Position numbers and translations under genes: made by a program
The notes under the pieces: generated by a model
Told to the model about the DNA's origin: nothing
Database searches by the model: none
Seen by the model: only the letters and a program-made list of their open reading frames with translations
Source of the DNA: Roseomonas sp. KE0001
GTDB taxonomy: Bacteria; Pseudomonadota; Alphaproteobacteria; Acetobacterales; Acetobacteraceae
Reading direction: 5' to 3'
Length of the DNA stretch: 64,000 nucleotides
Assembly: GCF_016107285.1 (NCBI RefSeq)
Contig: NZ_RCVQ01000002.1
Span: 124,001-188,000, forward strand
Shown here: in pieces, positions 1-8,864 of the stretch
How positions within the stretch are numbered: position 1 is the stretch's first letter
Layout of the letters: every line of letters starts with the position of its first letter

Positions 1-481
1 GCGCGGCCTCGCCCTGGTGCCCGAGGGCGGGGCGGTCTTCATGCGGCTGACGGTGGAGGAGAACCTCGCCGCCGCCGTGCCCGAGGGAGGCCGGCGCGGC
101 CACGGGCTGGAGGAGGTCTATGCCCTCTTCCCGCGCCTGCGCGAGCGGCTGCATCACCTCGCCTCGATGCTCTCGGGCGGCGAGCGGCAGATGCTGGCCA
201 TCGCCCGCGCGCTGCGCCTCGGCCCCGCCGTGCTGCTGCTCGACGAGCCTTCCATCGGCCTCGCCCCGCGCCTTGTCACCGATGTGCTGCGCAGCGTGCG
301 CGGCCTGGTCGGGCCGGGGCTCTCGGTGCTGCTGGTCGAGCAGAACGTGCGCGCCGCCATCGAGGTGGTCGACCGGCTGGTGCTGCTGGAGCGCGGCCGC
401 ATCCTGGCCGAGGGGCCGGTCGCCGCGATGCGCGACGACCCCCGCATCCTGCATGCCTACCTGGGCGAGGCGGTGGCATGA
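1..481 (+). CDS. livF: LivF-type branched-chain amino acid ABC transporter ATPase (5'-truncated by window edge)
   Basis: Only the C-terminal ~160 residues are in the window; the reading frame is open to base 2, so the gene begins upstream. The visible part has the LivF-typical segment PEGGAVFMRLTVEENL, the ABC signature LSGGERQ, a Walker B LLLDEPSIGL and the H-loop-equivalent region ending in LVEQN, as in LivF/LivG ATPases of the HAAT family. It should energise import through the LivH-LivM pore encoded next. Its TGA overlaps the livH ATG (ATGA), indicating translational coupling. The substrate is not determined by the ATPase. LivF-like ATPases also serve urea, amide and aromatic acid uptake. 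Confidence 0.93.
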   Translation, partial: RGLALVPEGGAVFMRLTVEENLAAAVPEGGRRGHGLEEVYALFPRLRERLHHLASMLSGGERQMLAIARALRLGPAVLLLDEPSIGLAPRLVTDVLRSVRGLVGPGLSVLLVEQNVRAAIEVVDRLVLLERGRILAEGPVAAMRDDPRILHAYLGEAVA

Positions 482-1350
482 ACCTGGTGCAGCAACTGAT
501 CAACGGGCTGATCATCGGCCATGCCTACGCGCTGATCGCCATCGGCTGGACCGTGCTGCTCGGCGTGGCGCGGCTGGTGAACTTCGGCCACGGCCAGATG
601 TACATGCTGGCCGCCTTCGTCACCTGGTGGGGGGTCGCCGGGCTCGGCCTGCCCTATCCGCTGGCCATCCTGCTGGCCATGGCGGGCGGCGTGCTGCTCG
701 GCCTCGTCATGCAGCTCACCATGCTGCGGCTGACCTTCGCGCAGGACCTGGTCTCGATCATGATCGTGACGCTGGGCTTCGGCCATGTCATGCGCGGCCT
801 GGCCGGCCTGCTCTTCGGCGGCAATCCGCAGGTGCTGGAGACGCCGCTCTCCTGGATCGACTTCGAGATCGCCGGTGCCTGGGTCACGGCGCAGGACCTG
901 CTGATCGTCGTCGCCGCCATCGCCGTCTTCCTGCTGCTGCGCCTGGTGCTGGAGCGCGGCGCGCTCGGCCGCACCGCGCGCATGGTGGCGGAGGACCCGA
1001 AGCTGGCGCAGCTCGGCGGCATCGACGTGCGCCGCGTCTATCTCGCGGTCTTCGCCTTCGAGGGCGCGGCGGTGGCGCTGGCCGCCGCGCTGGTCGCGCC
1101 GCGCACCCCGATCCTGACCAGCATCGGCTTCGAGGAGGTGATCATCACCTTCGTCGTCGTCGTGCTGGGCGGCATCGGCTCGATCGGCGGCAGCTATCTG
1201 GCGGGGATCGGCCTCGGTCTCTTCACCGCCCTCTTCGGCGGCTTCGTCTCGCCCGCCTACGCGACCTCGGCCGCCTTCGGCGTGCTGATCCTGGTGCTGG
1301 TTCTGCGGCCCGGCGGCCTCGCCCTCGGCGCCAAGGGGGGCAGGGCATGA
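478..1350 (+). CDS. livH: LivH-type branched-chain amino acid ABC transporter permease
   Basis: A 290-residue, strongly hydrophobic protein with about eight membrane spans. It starts with the LivH-like NLVQQLINGLIIGHAYALIA and carries the conserved segments VNFGHGQMYMLAAF and GGIGSIGGSYLAG. It is one half of the inner-membrane pore of a HAAT-family ABC importer. It overlaps livF upstream (ATGA) and livM downstream (ATG at 1347 inside its last codons), so the three form one operon. No periplasmic binding protein of this family is visible, so it must lie upstream of the window or elsewhere. Confidence 0.93.
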   Translation: MNLVQQLINGLIIGHAYALIAIGWTVLLGVARLVNFGHGQMYMLAAFVTWWGVAGLGLPYPLAILLAMAGGVLLGLVMQLTMLRLTFAQDLVSIMIVTLGFGHVMRGLAGLLFGGNPQVLETPLSWIDFEIAGAWVTAQDLLIVVAAIAVFLLLRLVLERGALGRTARMVAEDPKLAQLGGIDVRRVYLAVFAFEGAAVALAAALVAPRTPILTSIGFEEVIITFVVVVLGGIGSIGGSYLAGIGLGLFTALFGGFVSPAYATSAAFGVLILVLVLRPGGLALGAKGGRA

Positions 1351-1427
1351 GGCCGGGCATGAGGCCGGGCATGAGCGGCGCGCCCCGTCTCCTCCTGCCC
1401 CGTCTCTTCCTGCCCCGTCTCTTCCTG
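1347..1427 (+). repeat. Tandem in-frame repeats at the livM start
   Basis: Two 12-bp units (ATGAGGCCGGGC, 1347-1370) are followed by a third ATG. Then come three 15-bp units (1383-1397, 1398-1412, 1413-1427; CCCCGTCTCYTCCTG). All unit lengths are multiples of three, so the frame is kept. The 12-bp unit contains GAGG at a suitable distance from the next ATG and thus repeats a ribosome-binding site plus start codon. Confidence 0.9.
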
Positions 1428-2423
1428 GCAGTGGCCGGCGCGCTGCTGCTGCTCCCGCTGCCGGGCTGGATCGGCGGCGTGCACGGCGCCTTCGCCGTCA
1501 TCGCCATCCTGGCCGTCGCCGCCTACGGGCTCGACATCGTCGTCTCCGATCTCGGCGAGGTCAGTCTGGCGCACACGGTGTTCTTCGCCGCCGGCGCCTA
1601 TGCCACCGGCCTGCTCGCCACCCGCGCCGGCGCGGGTAGCTGGGTGACGCTGCCGGCGGCGCTGCTGGCCGGCCTCGCCATCGCCCTGCTGCTCGGGCTG
1701 ATCACGCTCTCGCTGCGGGAGTTCGTCTTCTCCCTCGTCACCTATGCCGCCTCCGTCGTCGCCGCCGCCGTGGCGCACAACTGGAACGTGCTGGGCGGCT
1801 CGGACGGCGTCTCCGGCATCCCGACGCTGGACCTCTCCATCGGCCCGCTGCGGCTCGCGGCGCGCAACGATGCCGAGCTCTGGCCCTTCGCCCTGGCGCT
1901 GCTGCTGGTCACGCTCTACGCGGTGCGCCAGTTCCGCCGCTCGCGCCTCGGCGCCATGGCGATGATGGTGCATCTCAACCCGCGCCTCGCCACCATGTCG
2001 GGGATCGACGTGCGCCGCGTCCGGCTGCGGGTCTTCCTGCTCTCCGCGCCGTTCAGCGCCGCGGCGGGCTGGCTCTACGCCTATCAGCGCGCCTATGTCG
2101 GGCCGGACCTGTTCGAGACCTACTTCCTGGTGCTGATGCTGACCGCCGTGGTGCTGGTCGGCCGCCGCCTGCTGCTGGGGCCGCTGCTCGGCACGGCGCT
2201 GATCATCGGCCAGGAGCGCTTCCTCTCCTTCGGTGGCGACATCAACGCCATCCTGCTCGGCGGCGCGCTGATCCTCTCGCTGGCGGTGCTGCCCAGCGGC
2301 GGGACGAGCGGCGGGACGGGCGGGCTGGCCGGCGGCCTGGCCGGCCTCCTGGAGCGGCTGCGCCCGCGGGCGCCGGACGCCGCCGCGCCGCCCGCCGAGG
2401 GCCGCTCCGTGCCGCAGCCATGA
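1347..2423 (+). CDS. livM: LivM-type branched-chain amino acid ABC transporter permease
   Basis: About 358 residues from the ATG at 1347, which overlaps the livH stop. The core carries the LivM hallmarks (YGLDIVVSDLGEVSLAHTVFFAAGAY and, later, GGSDGVSGIP), with about ten predicted membrane spans. It pairs with LivH to form the pore. The N-terminus is odd: ATGAGGCCGGGC is repeated in tandem, giving three in-frame ATGs (1347, 1359, 1371), the last two each preceded by GAGG. A 15-bp unit is then repeated three times (1383-1427), encoding PRLLL-PRLFL-PRLFL at the start of the first hydrophobic stretch. The true start may be any of the three ATGs. The C-terminus is a low-complexity Gly/Ala/Pro tail. 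Confidence 0.9.
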   Translation: MRPGMRPGMSGAPRLLLPRLFLPRLFLAVAGALLLLPLPGWIGGVHGAFAVIAILAVAAYGLDIVVSDLGEVSLAHTVFFAAGAYATGLLATRAGAGSWVTLPAALLAGLAIALLLGLITLSLREFVFSLVTYAASVVAAAVAHNWNVLGGSDGVSGIPTLDLSIGPLRLAARNDAELWPFALALLLVTLYAVRQFRRSRLGAMAMMVHLNPRLATMSGIDVRRVRLRVFLLSAPFSAAAGWLYAYQRAYVGPDLFETYFLVLMLTAVVLVGRRLLLGPLLGTALIIGQERFLSFGGDINAILLGGALILSLAVLPSGGTSGGTGGLAGGLAGLLERLRPRAPDAAAPPAEGRSVPQP

Positions 2424-2457
2424 CGCCACACGGAACCGCCCGAACGGGAACCACGCA

Positions 2458-2481
2458 GGGGAATGCCATGGGGAATGCCAT
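2458..2481 (+). repeat. Duplicated Shine-Dalgarno/start-codon cassette
   Basis: GGGGAATGCCAT occurs twice in tandem (2458-2469, 2470-2481). Each copy supplies GGGGA followed five bases later by an ATG (2468 and 2480) in the same frame, so the acyl-CoA ligase has two nearly identical translation initiation signals. Confidence 0.85.
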
Positions 2482-4624
2482 GCCCGAACGTCCGCTCTAC
2501 CGCGCCGCCGACCTCCGCGCGCTGCTCTCGCCGCAGAGCATCGCGGTGGTGGGCGCCTCGGCCCGCGCCGGCTCCTTCGGCGAGCGCACGGTCCGCAACC
2601 TCGATGGCTTCCGGGGCCGGCTGCACCTGGTGAACGCGCGCTACGACAGGCTGGGAGAGCGGCCCTGCCACGCCGCGCTCGCCGCCCTGCCCGAGGTGCC
2701 GGAACTGGTCGTGGCCGCGACGCCGATGGAGGCCGCCGAGGGCGTGCTGGAGGATTGCGCGGCGGTCGGCGCCCAGGCGCTGGTGCTCTACGCCGCCGGC
2801 TTCTCCGAGACCGGCCGGCCCGAGCGCATCGCGCTGCAGGAGCGCCTGGCGGCGCGCGCGCGGGCGGCCGGCATCCGGCTGGTCGGGCCGAACTGCATCG
2901 GCCTCGTGGACTATGCCAGCGGCGCGAAGATCAGCTTCATCACCGTGCCGCAGCCCCTGGCGATCCCGACGCGGCCCGCCATCGGCATCGTCAGCCAGTC
3001 GGGCAATCTCGGCTTCGCCCTGGCCCAGGCGGTGGAGGCGGGGGCGAATATCGGCCGCGTGCTGACCTGCGGCAACTCGGCCGATGTCGATGTCGCCGAC
3101 TATGTCGCGGCGCTGGCGGAGGATCCGGCCTGTTCCGGCATCGCCCTGCTCTTCGAGGGCATGGCGGCGCCGCGCCGGCTGCTGGAGGCGGCCGAGATCG
3201 CCTGGGCGCATGACAAGCCGCTGGTGGTGCACAAGCTGGCCACCGGCGAGAGCGGGGCGGCGGCGGCGCTCTCGCACACCGGATCGCTGGCGGGGTCGGA
3301 CGCCGCCTATCGCGCCGCCTTCGAGCGTAGCGGCGCGGTGCTGGCCGAGCCGTTCGAGGGGCTGCTGGAGCTGGCCAGCTTCCTGGCCAAGGCGCCGCCG
3401 CCGCGCGGCGCGGGCGTCGCCGTCGTCTCCACCTCCGGCGGCTCGGCGATCATGGCGGCGGACCGCGCCGAGGTGCGCGGCGTCGATCTGCCGCAGCCCG
3501 GCGCGGCGGCGCGGGCGGTGCTGGAGGCGCGCATCCCGGAGTTCGGCTCGGCGCGCAATCCCTGCGACGTCACGGCGCAGGTGCTGAACGACCCGGACTC
3601 GCTCCGCGCCTGCGCCGGCGCGCTGCTGGAGGACCCGGCCTATGGCGCGCTGATCCTGCCCAACGGCTATGCCTATGACGTGGCGACGCCGCGCTTCGCC
3701 ATGGTGGGCGAACTGGCGGAGACGCACGGCAAGATCGCCTGCGTCGTCTGGACCACGCAGTTCCTGGAAGGCCCCGGCGCGCGCGAGGCGGAGGCCGAGC
3801 CGCGCGTGGCGCTGTTCCGCTCGATGGACCGCTGCATGGCCGCCATCGCCGCCTGGCAGGCGCGCGGGGCGCGTCGCGCCGCCGGCACGCCCGCCGTCGC
3901 GCGCCTCTCGCCGCCGGAGGCCAAGGCCCGGGCGGCGGCGCTGCTCGACCAGGCGCGGGGCCCGGTGCTGACGGAGCGCGAGGCCAAGGCGGTGCTCGCC
4001 GCCTATGGCGTCCCGGTGGTGGCCGAGACGCTGGCCGCCGATGCCGGGGCCGCCGTCGCGGCGGCGGAGGCCGCCGGCTACCCCGTGGTGCTGAAGGTCG
4101 AATCGCCCGACCTGCCGCACAAGACCGAGGCCGGCGTCATCCGCCTCAACCTCGCCGATGCCGCCGCCGTGCGCGCCGGCTTCGCCGAGGTCATGGCCAA
4201 TGCCGCGCGCGCCGCGCCCCGGGCGCGCATCAACGGCGTGCTGGTGCAGCCCATGGTGCCGGCCGGCATCGAGATGGTGGTGGGGGCGCGGCACGACCCG
4301 CTCTTCGGCCCCACCGTGGTCGTCGGGCTCGGCGGCATCCTGGTGGAGCTGCTGCGCGACACCGCCCTCGCCCTCGCTCCGGTCGGGCACGGCGAGGCGC
4401 GCGCCATGCTGGAGCGGCTGAAGGGCGCGAAGCTGCTGCACGGCTTCCGCAACCTGCCGGCGGTGGATCTCGATGTCCTCGCCGGCATCGTGCAACGCGT
4501 CTCGGAACTGGCCGCCGACCAGGCCGGGCGCATCGCCGAGATCGACGTGAACCCGGTGATCTGCGCCGGCGGCCGTCAGGTCGCGGTGGACGCGCTCATC
4601 GCGCTGGCGCCGCCGCATGGGTGA
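2480..4624 (+). CDS. ADP-forming acyl-CoA ligase (acetate--CoA ligase/ACD family, single chain)
   Basis: About 714 residues. This family forms an acyl-CoA from acid, CoA and ATP with release of ADP and phosphate. Order: CoA-binding Rossmann domain (about 10-105, beginning with LLSPQSIAVVGASARAGSFG), succinyl-CoA-ligase-like domains with the SQSGNLG motif, the likely phosphohistidine in SHTGSLAG (about residue 266), then a C-terminal ATP-grasp domain (LTEREAKAVLAAYGVPV, VLKVESPDLPHKTEAGVI). Starts at 2468 and 2480 are equally preceded by GGGGA because of a 12-bp duplication; 2420 (overlapping livM) is also open. It probably activates the acid imported by the upstream Liv system. Its 3' end overlaps the convergent oxidoreductase by 29 bp. 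Confidence 0.9.
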   Translation: MPERPLYRAADLRALLSPQSIAVVGASARAGSFGERTVRNLDGFRGRLHLVNARYDRLGERPCHAALAALPEVPELVVAATPMEAAEGVLEDCAAVGAQALVLYAAGFSETGRPERIALQERLAARARAAGIRLVGPNCIGLVDYASGAKISFITVPQPLAIPTRPAIGIVSQSGNLGFALAQAVEAGANIGRVLTCGNSADVDVADYVAALAEDPACSGIALLFEGMAAPRRLLEAAEIAWAHDKPLVVHKLATGESGAAAALSHTGSLAGSDAAYRAAFERSGAVLAEPFEGLLELASFLAKAPPPRGAGVAVVSTSGGSAIMAADRAEVRGVDLPQPGAAARAVLEARIPEFGSARNPCDVTAQVLNDPDSLRACAGALLEDPAYGALILPNGYAYDVATPRFAMVGELAETHGKIACVVWTTQFLEGPGAREAEAEPRVALFRSMDRCMAAIAAWQARGARRAAGTPAVARLSPPEAKARAAALLDQARGPVLTEREAKAVLAAYGVPVVAETLAADAGAAVAAAEAAGYPVVLKVESPDLPHKTEAGVIRLNLADAAAVRAGFAEVMANAARAAPRARINGVLVQPMVPAGIEMVVGARHDPLFGPTVVVGLGGILVELLRDTALALAPVGHGEARAMLERLKGAKLLHGFRNLPAVDLDVLAGIVQRVSELAADQAGRIAEIDVNPVICAGGRQVAVDALIALAPPHG

Positions 4625-5591
4625 GCAGCACCAGCTTGCCGGTGGCCTGCCGCGCGGCCAGCGCCTCCAGCGCCTCCGGCGCGCGCTCGAGCGGCAGGGT
4701 GCGCGAAACATGCGGCCGCAGCTTCCCCTCGGCGATCCAGCCGAAGAGATCGGCCAGCAGGGCGCGATAGGCCGCGCGCTCCCGCCGGGCGAACTCGCCG
4801 AAGAAGACGCCGGTGATGGCGCAGCCCTTCAGCAGCGCCAGGTTCAGCGGCGGGCGCGGGATCTCGCCGGCCGCGAAGCCGACGACGAGGTAGCGGCCGC
4901 GCCAGGCGGTGCCGCGCAGCGCCGGCTCGGTATAGGCGCCGCCGACGGGATCGAAGACGACATCGGCGCCGCGCCCGCCGGTCAGTGCCTTCAACTGATC
5001 GCGCCAGTCGGGCGCGTTGTAGTCGAGGAGGGCATCGGCGCCCTCGGCCCGGCAGGCCTCGAGCCGCGCCGCCGAGCCCGCGGCGGCGATCACCCGCGCG
5101 CCCATGAGCCTGCCGAGCTGCACGGCGGCGAGGCCGGTGCCGCCGGCCGCGCCCAGCACCAGCAGCGTCTCGCCGGGTTGCAGCGCGCCGCGGTCGCGGA
5201 GCGCGTGCAGCGCCGTGCCATAGGCGAGGCAGACGGCCGCGGCGACCTCCGGCGCCACGCCCTCCGGCACCGGCACCACGGCCTCCGCCGGCAGGGCGAC
5301 AGCCTCGGCGAAGCCGCCATGCGTCATCAGCGCGGCGACACGGTCGCCGGGGCGGAAGCCATCGACGCCCTCGCCCAGCGCCGCCACGCGGCCGGAGACC
5401 TCGCCGCCGGGCGCGAAGGGCAGCGGCGGCTTCTGCTGGTATCGCCCCTCGATCAGCAGCAGGTCGGGAAAGTTCACGCCGCAGGCCTCGACGCGCAGCA
5501 GCACCTCGCCCGGGCCGGGCACCGGATCGGGCAACTCGCCCGGCCGCAGCGCGGATGGCGGGCCATAGGCGTGGCAGAGCATGGCTTTCAT
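4596..5591 (-). CDS. NADPH:quinone oxidoreductase-type medium-chain dehydrogenase/reductase
   Basis: 331 residues from the ATG at 5591, chosen because GGAGGAGACC lies just upstream and the protein then begins [19 protein letters not shown], typical of the family. An N-terminal GroES-like fold ([23 protein letters not shown]) is followed by a Rossmann domain with the dinucleotide loop [16 protein letters not shown] (about residue 140). The zinc-binding cysteines of alcohol dehydrogenases are absent, placing it with zinc-free quinone/enoyl reductases (cf. NADPH-dependent crotonyl-CoA or zeta-crystallin-like reductases). It is convergent with the acyl-CoA ligase and divergent from the acyl-CoA dehydrogenase, so it may act on an enoyl intermediate of the same pathway. 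That role is inference. Confidence 0.88.
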   Translation of the reverse strand: MKAMLCHAYGPPSALRPGELPDPVPGPGEVLLRVEACGVNFPDLLLIEGRYQQKPPLPFAPGGEVSGRVAALGEGVDGFRPGDRVAALMTHGGFAEAVALPAEAVVPVPEGVAPEVAAAVCLAYGTALHALRDRGALQPGETLLVLGAAGGTGLAAVQLGRLMGARVIAAAGSAARLEACRAEGADALLDYNAPDWRDQLKALTGGRGADVVFDPVGGAYTEPALRGTAWRGRYLVVGFAAGEIPRPPLNLALLKGCAITGVFFGEFARRERAAYRALLADLFGWIAEGKLRPHVSRTLPLERAPEALEALAARQATGKLVLLTHAAAPAR

Positions 5592-5689
5592 GGCGGGTCT
5601 CCTCCGGTGGCCAGCCTGGGCATCGTCGGATGGGTCGCGCAAGCCCGCAACCGATGGCAAGATCGCTGGAACGACGAGAGGAGACGGGA

Positions 5690-6928
5690 GTGGACTTCAG
5701 CTACTCACCCAAGGTCATGGCGCTGCGCGAGCGGCTGCAGGCCTTCATCGACGAGCATGTCGCGCCGAACGACCATCTGCATCACGCGCAGCTCGAATCC
5801 GCCGCCGACCGCTGGCAGCCGGTGCCGATCACCGAGCAGCTCAAGCCGAAGGCGCGCGAGGCAGCGCTGTGGAACCTGTTCCTGCCGGAGTCGCGGCACG
5901 GGGCGGGGCTGACGAACCTGGAATACGCGCCGCTGGCCGAGATCATGGGCCGCTATCCCTGGGCCAGCGAGATCTTCAACTGCTCGGCGCCCGACACCGG
6001 CAACATGGAGACCATCGAGCGCTACGGCACGGAGGAGCACAAGGAGCGCTGGCTGAAGCCGCTGCTGGCGGGCGAGATCCGCTCCTGCTTCGCCATGACC
6101 GAGCCCGATGTCGCCTCATCGGACGCGACCAACATCCAGACCCGCATCACGCGCGATGGCGACGACTACGTCATCAACGGCCGCAAGTGGTGGTCCTCGG
6201 GCGCCGGCGATCCGCGCTGCGCCATCTTCATCGTCATGGGCAAGACCGATCCCGGGGCGGAGAAGCACCGGCAGCAGTCGATGATCCTGGTGCCGCGCGG
6301 CACGCCGGGGCTGACCATCAAGCGCATGCTGCCGGTCTTCGGCTTCGACGACGCGCCGCATGGCCATGCCGAGCTGCTGTTCGAGAACGTCCGCGTGCCG
6401 GCCTCCAACATCCTGCTCGGCGAGGGGCGCGGCTTCGAGATCGCGCAGGGGCGGCTCGGGCCGGGGCGCATCCATCACTGCATGCGCGCCATCGGCCTGG
6501 CCGAGCGGGCGCTGGAGATGATGTGCCGCCGCTCGCTGGAGCGCCGCCCCTTCGGCAAGCCGCTGGCCGACCAGGGCGTGATCATCGACCGCATCGCGCA
6601 GTCGCGCATCCTGATCGACCAGTGCCGTCTGCTGACGCTGCACGCCGCCTGGCGGATGGACACGGTGGGCAACAAGGTGGCGCGCAGCGAGATCGCCGAG
6701 ATCAAGGTGGCGGCGCCGGACATGGCCTGCCAGGTGATCGATTGGGCGATCCAGGCGCATGGCGGCGGCGGTGTCACCGAGGACTTCCCGCTGGCCTACA
6801 TGTACAAGATCGCGCGCACGCTGCGCATCGTGGACGGGCCGGACGAGGTGCACAAGTTCCAGCTCGGCCGCATGGAGCTGAACAAGTACCGCCCGCCGCG
6901 CAACGCCCCGCCGGGAGGCGCCGCGTGA
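5690..6928 (+). CDS. Acyl-CoA dehydrogenase of the ACAD10/ACAD11 type
   Basis: 412 residues from GTG 5690, preceded by GAGGAGACGGGA. FAD-dependent acyl-CoA dehydrogenase fold: N-terminal helical domain, central beta domain ([18 protein letters not shown]), C-terminal helical domain ending in the signature DGPDEVHK. Several stretches match, from memory, the dehydrogenase half of human ACAD11: [47 protein letters not shown] and the [10 protein letters not shown] region. ACAD11 and the bacterial LvaC act with an APH-fold kinase on 4-hydroxyacyl-CoAs. The matching kinase lies two genes downstream (7729), supporting that role. It overlaps the next SDR gene by 4 bp (GTGA). Confidence 0.93.
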   Translation: MDFSYSPKVMALRERLQAFIDEHVAPNDHLHHAQLESAADRWQPVPITEQLKPKAREAALWNLFLPESRHGAGLTNLEYAPLAEIMGRYPWASEIFNCSAPDTGNMETIERYGTEEHKERWLKPLLAGEIRSCFAMTEPDVASSDATNIQTRITRDGDDYVINGRKWWSSGAGDPRCAIFIVMGKTDPGAEKHRQQSMILVPRGTPGLTIKRMLPVFGFDDAPHGHAELLFENVRVPASNILLGEGRGFEIAQGRLGPGRIHHCMRAIGLAERALEMMCRRSLERRPFGKPLADQGVIIDRIAQSRILIDQCRLLTLHAAWRMDTVGNKVARSEIAEIKVAAPDMACQVIDWAIQAHGGGGVTEDFPLAYMYKIARTLRIVDGPDEVHKFQLGRMELNKYRPPRNAPPGGAA

Positions 6929-7725
6929 GCGCCCCCATGGAGACCTCCCTCTTCGACCTGACCGGGCAGGTCGTGGTCGTCACCGGCGCCTCGCGCGGCA
7001 TCGGCCGCGCCATCGCCGAGCGCATGGCGCAGCAGGGGGCGAAGGTCGTCGTCTCCTCGCGCAGGATCGACGCCTGCCAGGAGGTGGTGGACGGCATCGT
7101 CGCGCGCGGCGGCGAGGCCTTCGCGCAGGCCTGCAACATCGGCCGCAAGCCGGAGCTGCAGGCGCTGGTGGACGCCGCGCTGGCGCGCTGGGGCCGCATC
7201 GACACGCTGGTCTGCAACGCGGCGGTGAACCCCTATTTCGGCCCGGCGATCGAGATGCCGGACGAGGCCTTCGACAAGATCATGGCCTCCAACGTCCGCT
7301 CCAACCTCTGGCTGGCCCATATGGTGATGCCGGGCATGGCCGAGCGTGGCGGCGGATCGGTGGTCATCATCTCCTCGATCGGCGGGCTGCGCGGCTCGCC
7401 GGTGCTCGGCGCCTATGCCATCTCCAAGGCCGCCGACATGCAGCTCGCGCGGAACATCGCGGTGGAATGGGGCCCGCGCAACGTGCGCGCCAACTGCATC
7501 GCCCCTGGCCTGGTGCGCACCGACTTCGCCCGCGCGCTCTGGGAGAATCCCGAGATCTACCGCAAGCGCACGCGCGACACGCCCCTGCAGCGCATCGGCG
7601 AACCGGACGAGATCGCCGGCGCGGCGGTGTTCCTGGCCTCGCGCGGCGGCAGCTTCATGACCGGGCAGACCATCGTCATCGACGGCGGCATCTGCGCCGG
7701 TCCGCCGATGGTCGGGGAGGAGTGA
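6925..7725 (+). CDS. Short-chain dehydrogenase/reductase (classical, NAD(P)-dependent)
   Basis: 266 residues from GTG 6925, which overlaps the dehydrogenase stop (GTGA) and follows GGGAGGCG; an ATG at 6937 is an alternative. It has the classical SDR cofactor loop TGASRGIG (about residue 21), CNAAVN for the NNAG motif, the catalytic Ser (SSIGG) and the YAISK Tyr-Lys pair. The C-terminal [12 protein letters not shown] segment is normal. It lies between the ACAD11-like dehydrogenase and its kinase partner, so oxidation of a 3-hydroxyacyl-CoA, as proposed for LvaD in the levulinate pathway, is a reasonable inference. The substrate is not readable from sequence. Confidence 0.92.
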   Translation: MSAPMETSLFDLTGQVVVVTGASRGIGRAIAERMAQQGAKVVVSSRRIDACQEVVDGIVARGGEAFAQACNIGRKPELQALVDAALARWGRIDTLVCNAAVNPYFGPAIEMPDEAFDKIMASNVRSNLWLAHMVMPGMAERGGGSVVIISSIGGLRGSPVLGAYAISKAADMQLARNIAVEWGPRNVRANCIAPGLVRTDFARALWENPEIYRKRTRDTPLQRIGEPDEIAGAAVFLASRGGSFMTGQTIVIDGGICAGPPMVGEE

Positions 7726-7728
7726 GCC

Positions 7729-8790
7729 ATGGGCGCGGGCGAGCCGGCGCTGGTGCCGGTGCTGGAGAACCACCGCTTCGACGAGGCCGCGCTCGCCGCG
7801 GCGCTCCGCGGCCGGCTGCCCGGCTTCGACGGGCCGGTGACCATCCGCCAGTTCCAGGGCGGCCAGTCGAACCCGACCTTCCATGTGGCGACGGCGGCGG
7901 GGAGCTATGTCCTTCGCAAGAAGCCGCCGGGCCGGCTGCTGCCCAGCGCGCATGCGGTGGAGCGGGAGTACCGCGCCATGGAGGCCTTGCAGGACAGCGG
8001 CGTGCCGGTGCCGCGCATGCGCCTGCTCTGCGAGGATGACACGGTCGTCGGCACGCCCTTCTTCCTGATGGACCATGTGCCGGGCCGCGTCTTCCCCGAC
8101 CGGGTGATGACCTCCGGCACGCCGGCGGAGCGCCGCGCCGTCTATGACGACCTGGCGCGCGTGCTGGCGCGGCTGCACGCGGTGGACTGGCGCGCCGCCG
8201 GCCTCGCCGATTTCGGCCGGCCGGACCACTACATGCAGCGGCAGGTCGCGCGCTGGACGAAGCAGTGGGCGGCGGTGAAGGTCGAGGAGATGCCGGAGAT
8301 GGAGCGGCTGGCCGAATGGCTGCCGCGCCACCTGCCGGAGGATGAGGAGACCACCATCGCGCATGGCGACTTCCGCCTCGGCAATGTCATCCTCCATCCC
8401 GAGGAGCCGCGCGTCGTCGCAGTGCTGGACTGGGAACTCGCCACGCTGGGCCATCCCATGGCCGATCTGGCCTATGCCTGCCTGACCTACCACATGCCGC
8501 CAGGGCCCAGCGGTGTCACCGGCCTGCTGGGCGTCGATTTCGGCGCGACCGGCATCCCGGACCAGGAGAGCTTCGTCGCCACCTACTGCGCGGCGGCGGG
8601 GCGCGCGGCGCCGCGCGGCTTCGATGTCTTCCTGGTCTTCTCCATGTTCCGCCTGGCCTCCATCGTCGCCGGCGTCTGGAAGCGCGCGCTGGATGGCAAC
8701 GCCTCCGATCCGCGCGCCATCGGCTACCGCGAGCGCTACCGCGTCATGGCCGAGCGCGCCTGGGCGATCGCGCAGCGCATGGAGGCTTGA
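7729..8790 (+). CDS. APH-fold phosphotransferase of the ACAD10/11-LvaA type (putative 4-hydroxyacyl-CoA kinase)
   Basis: 353 residues; ATG 7729 follows GGGGAGGAG three bases after the SDR stop. The fold is aminoglycoside-phosphotransferase-like. Near the N-terminus are QGGQSNPTFHVAT and VLRKKPPGRLLPSAHAVERE; the catalytic loop is AHGDFRLGNVI (His about 212, Asp about 214) and the metal-binding segment VLDWELATLGHP. These stretches are the same as those I recall in the N-terminal kinase domain of ACAD11, so it is unlikely to be an antibiotic-resistance kinase. Family knowledge: such kinases phosphorylate the 4-hydroxyl of an acyl-CoA before the partner dehydrogenase removes phosphate. Here kinase and dehydrogenase are separate genes in one operon. 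Confidence 0.92.
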   Translation: MGAGEPALVPVLENHRFDEAALAAALRGRLPGFDGPVTIRQFQGGQSNPTFHVATAAGSYVLRKKPPGRLLPSAHAVEREYRAMEALQDSGVPVPRMRLLCEDDTVVGTPFFLMDHVPGRVFPDRVMTSGTPAERRAVYDDLARVLARLHAVDWRAAGLADFGRPDHYMQRQVARWTKQWAAVKVEEMPEMERLAEWLPRHLPEDEETTIAHGDFRLGNVILHPEEPRVVAVLDWELATLGHPMADLAYACLTYHMPPGPSGVTGLLGVDFGATGIPDQESFVATYCAAAGRAAPRGFDVFLVFSMFRLASIVAGVWKRALDGNASDPRAIGYRERYRVMAERAWAIAQRMEA

Positions 8791-8864
8791 TCGCGGACCC
8801 GGCGCCGTGTTCTCTGTCGGACAAGAGGCACCGCTCCGACGGCGCCGCAGATGAGGAAACCGAC

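Noticed and set aside
120-1346. Extension of livM to a 767-residue protein from position 120
   Set aside because: The first ~409 codons overlap livF and livH out of frame and read as Arg/Ala-rich nonsense; LivM proper begins at 1347-1371.
2120-4711. 863-codon open frame on the minus strand
   Set aside because: Antisense to livM and the acyl-CoA ligase, whose motifs are complete; composition (Arg/His/Gly/Asp-rich) is that of a shadow frame.
7729-8790. Aminoglycoside resistance kinase
   Set aside because: The APH fold is present, but the motifs GQSNPTF and LRKKPPGRLLPSAH and the neighbouring ACAD11-like dehydrogenase point to an acyl-CoA-related kinase.
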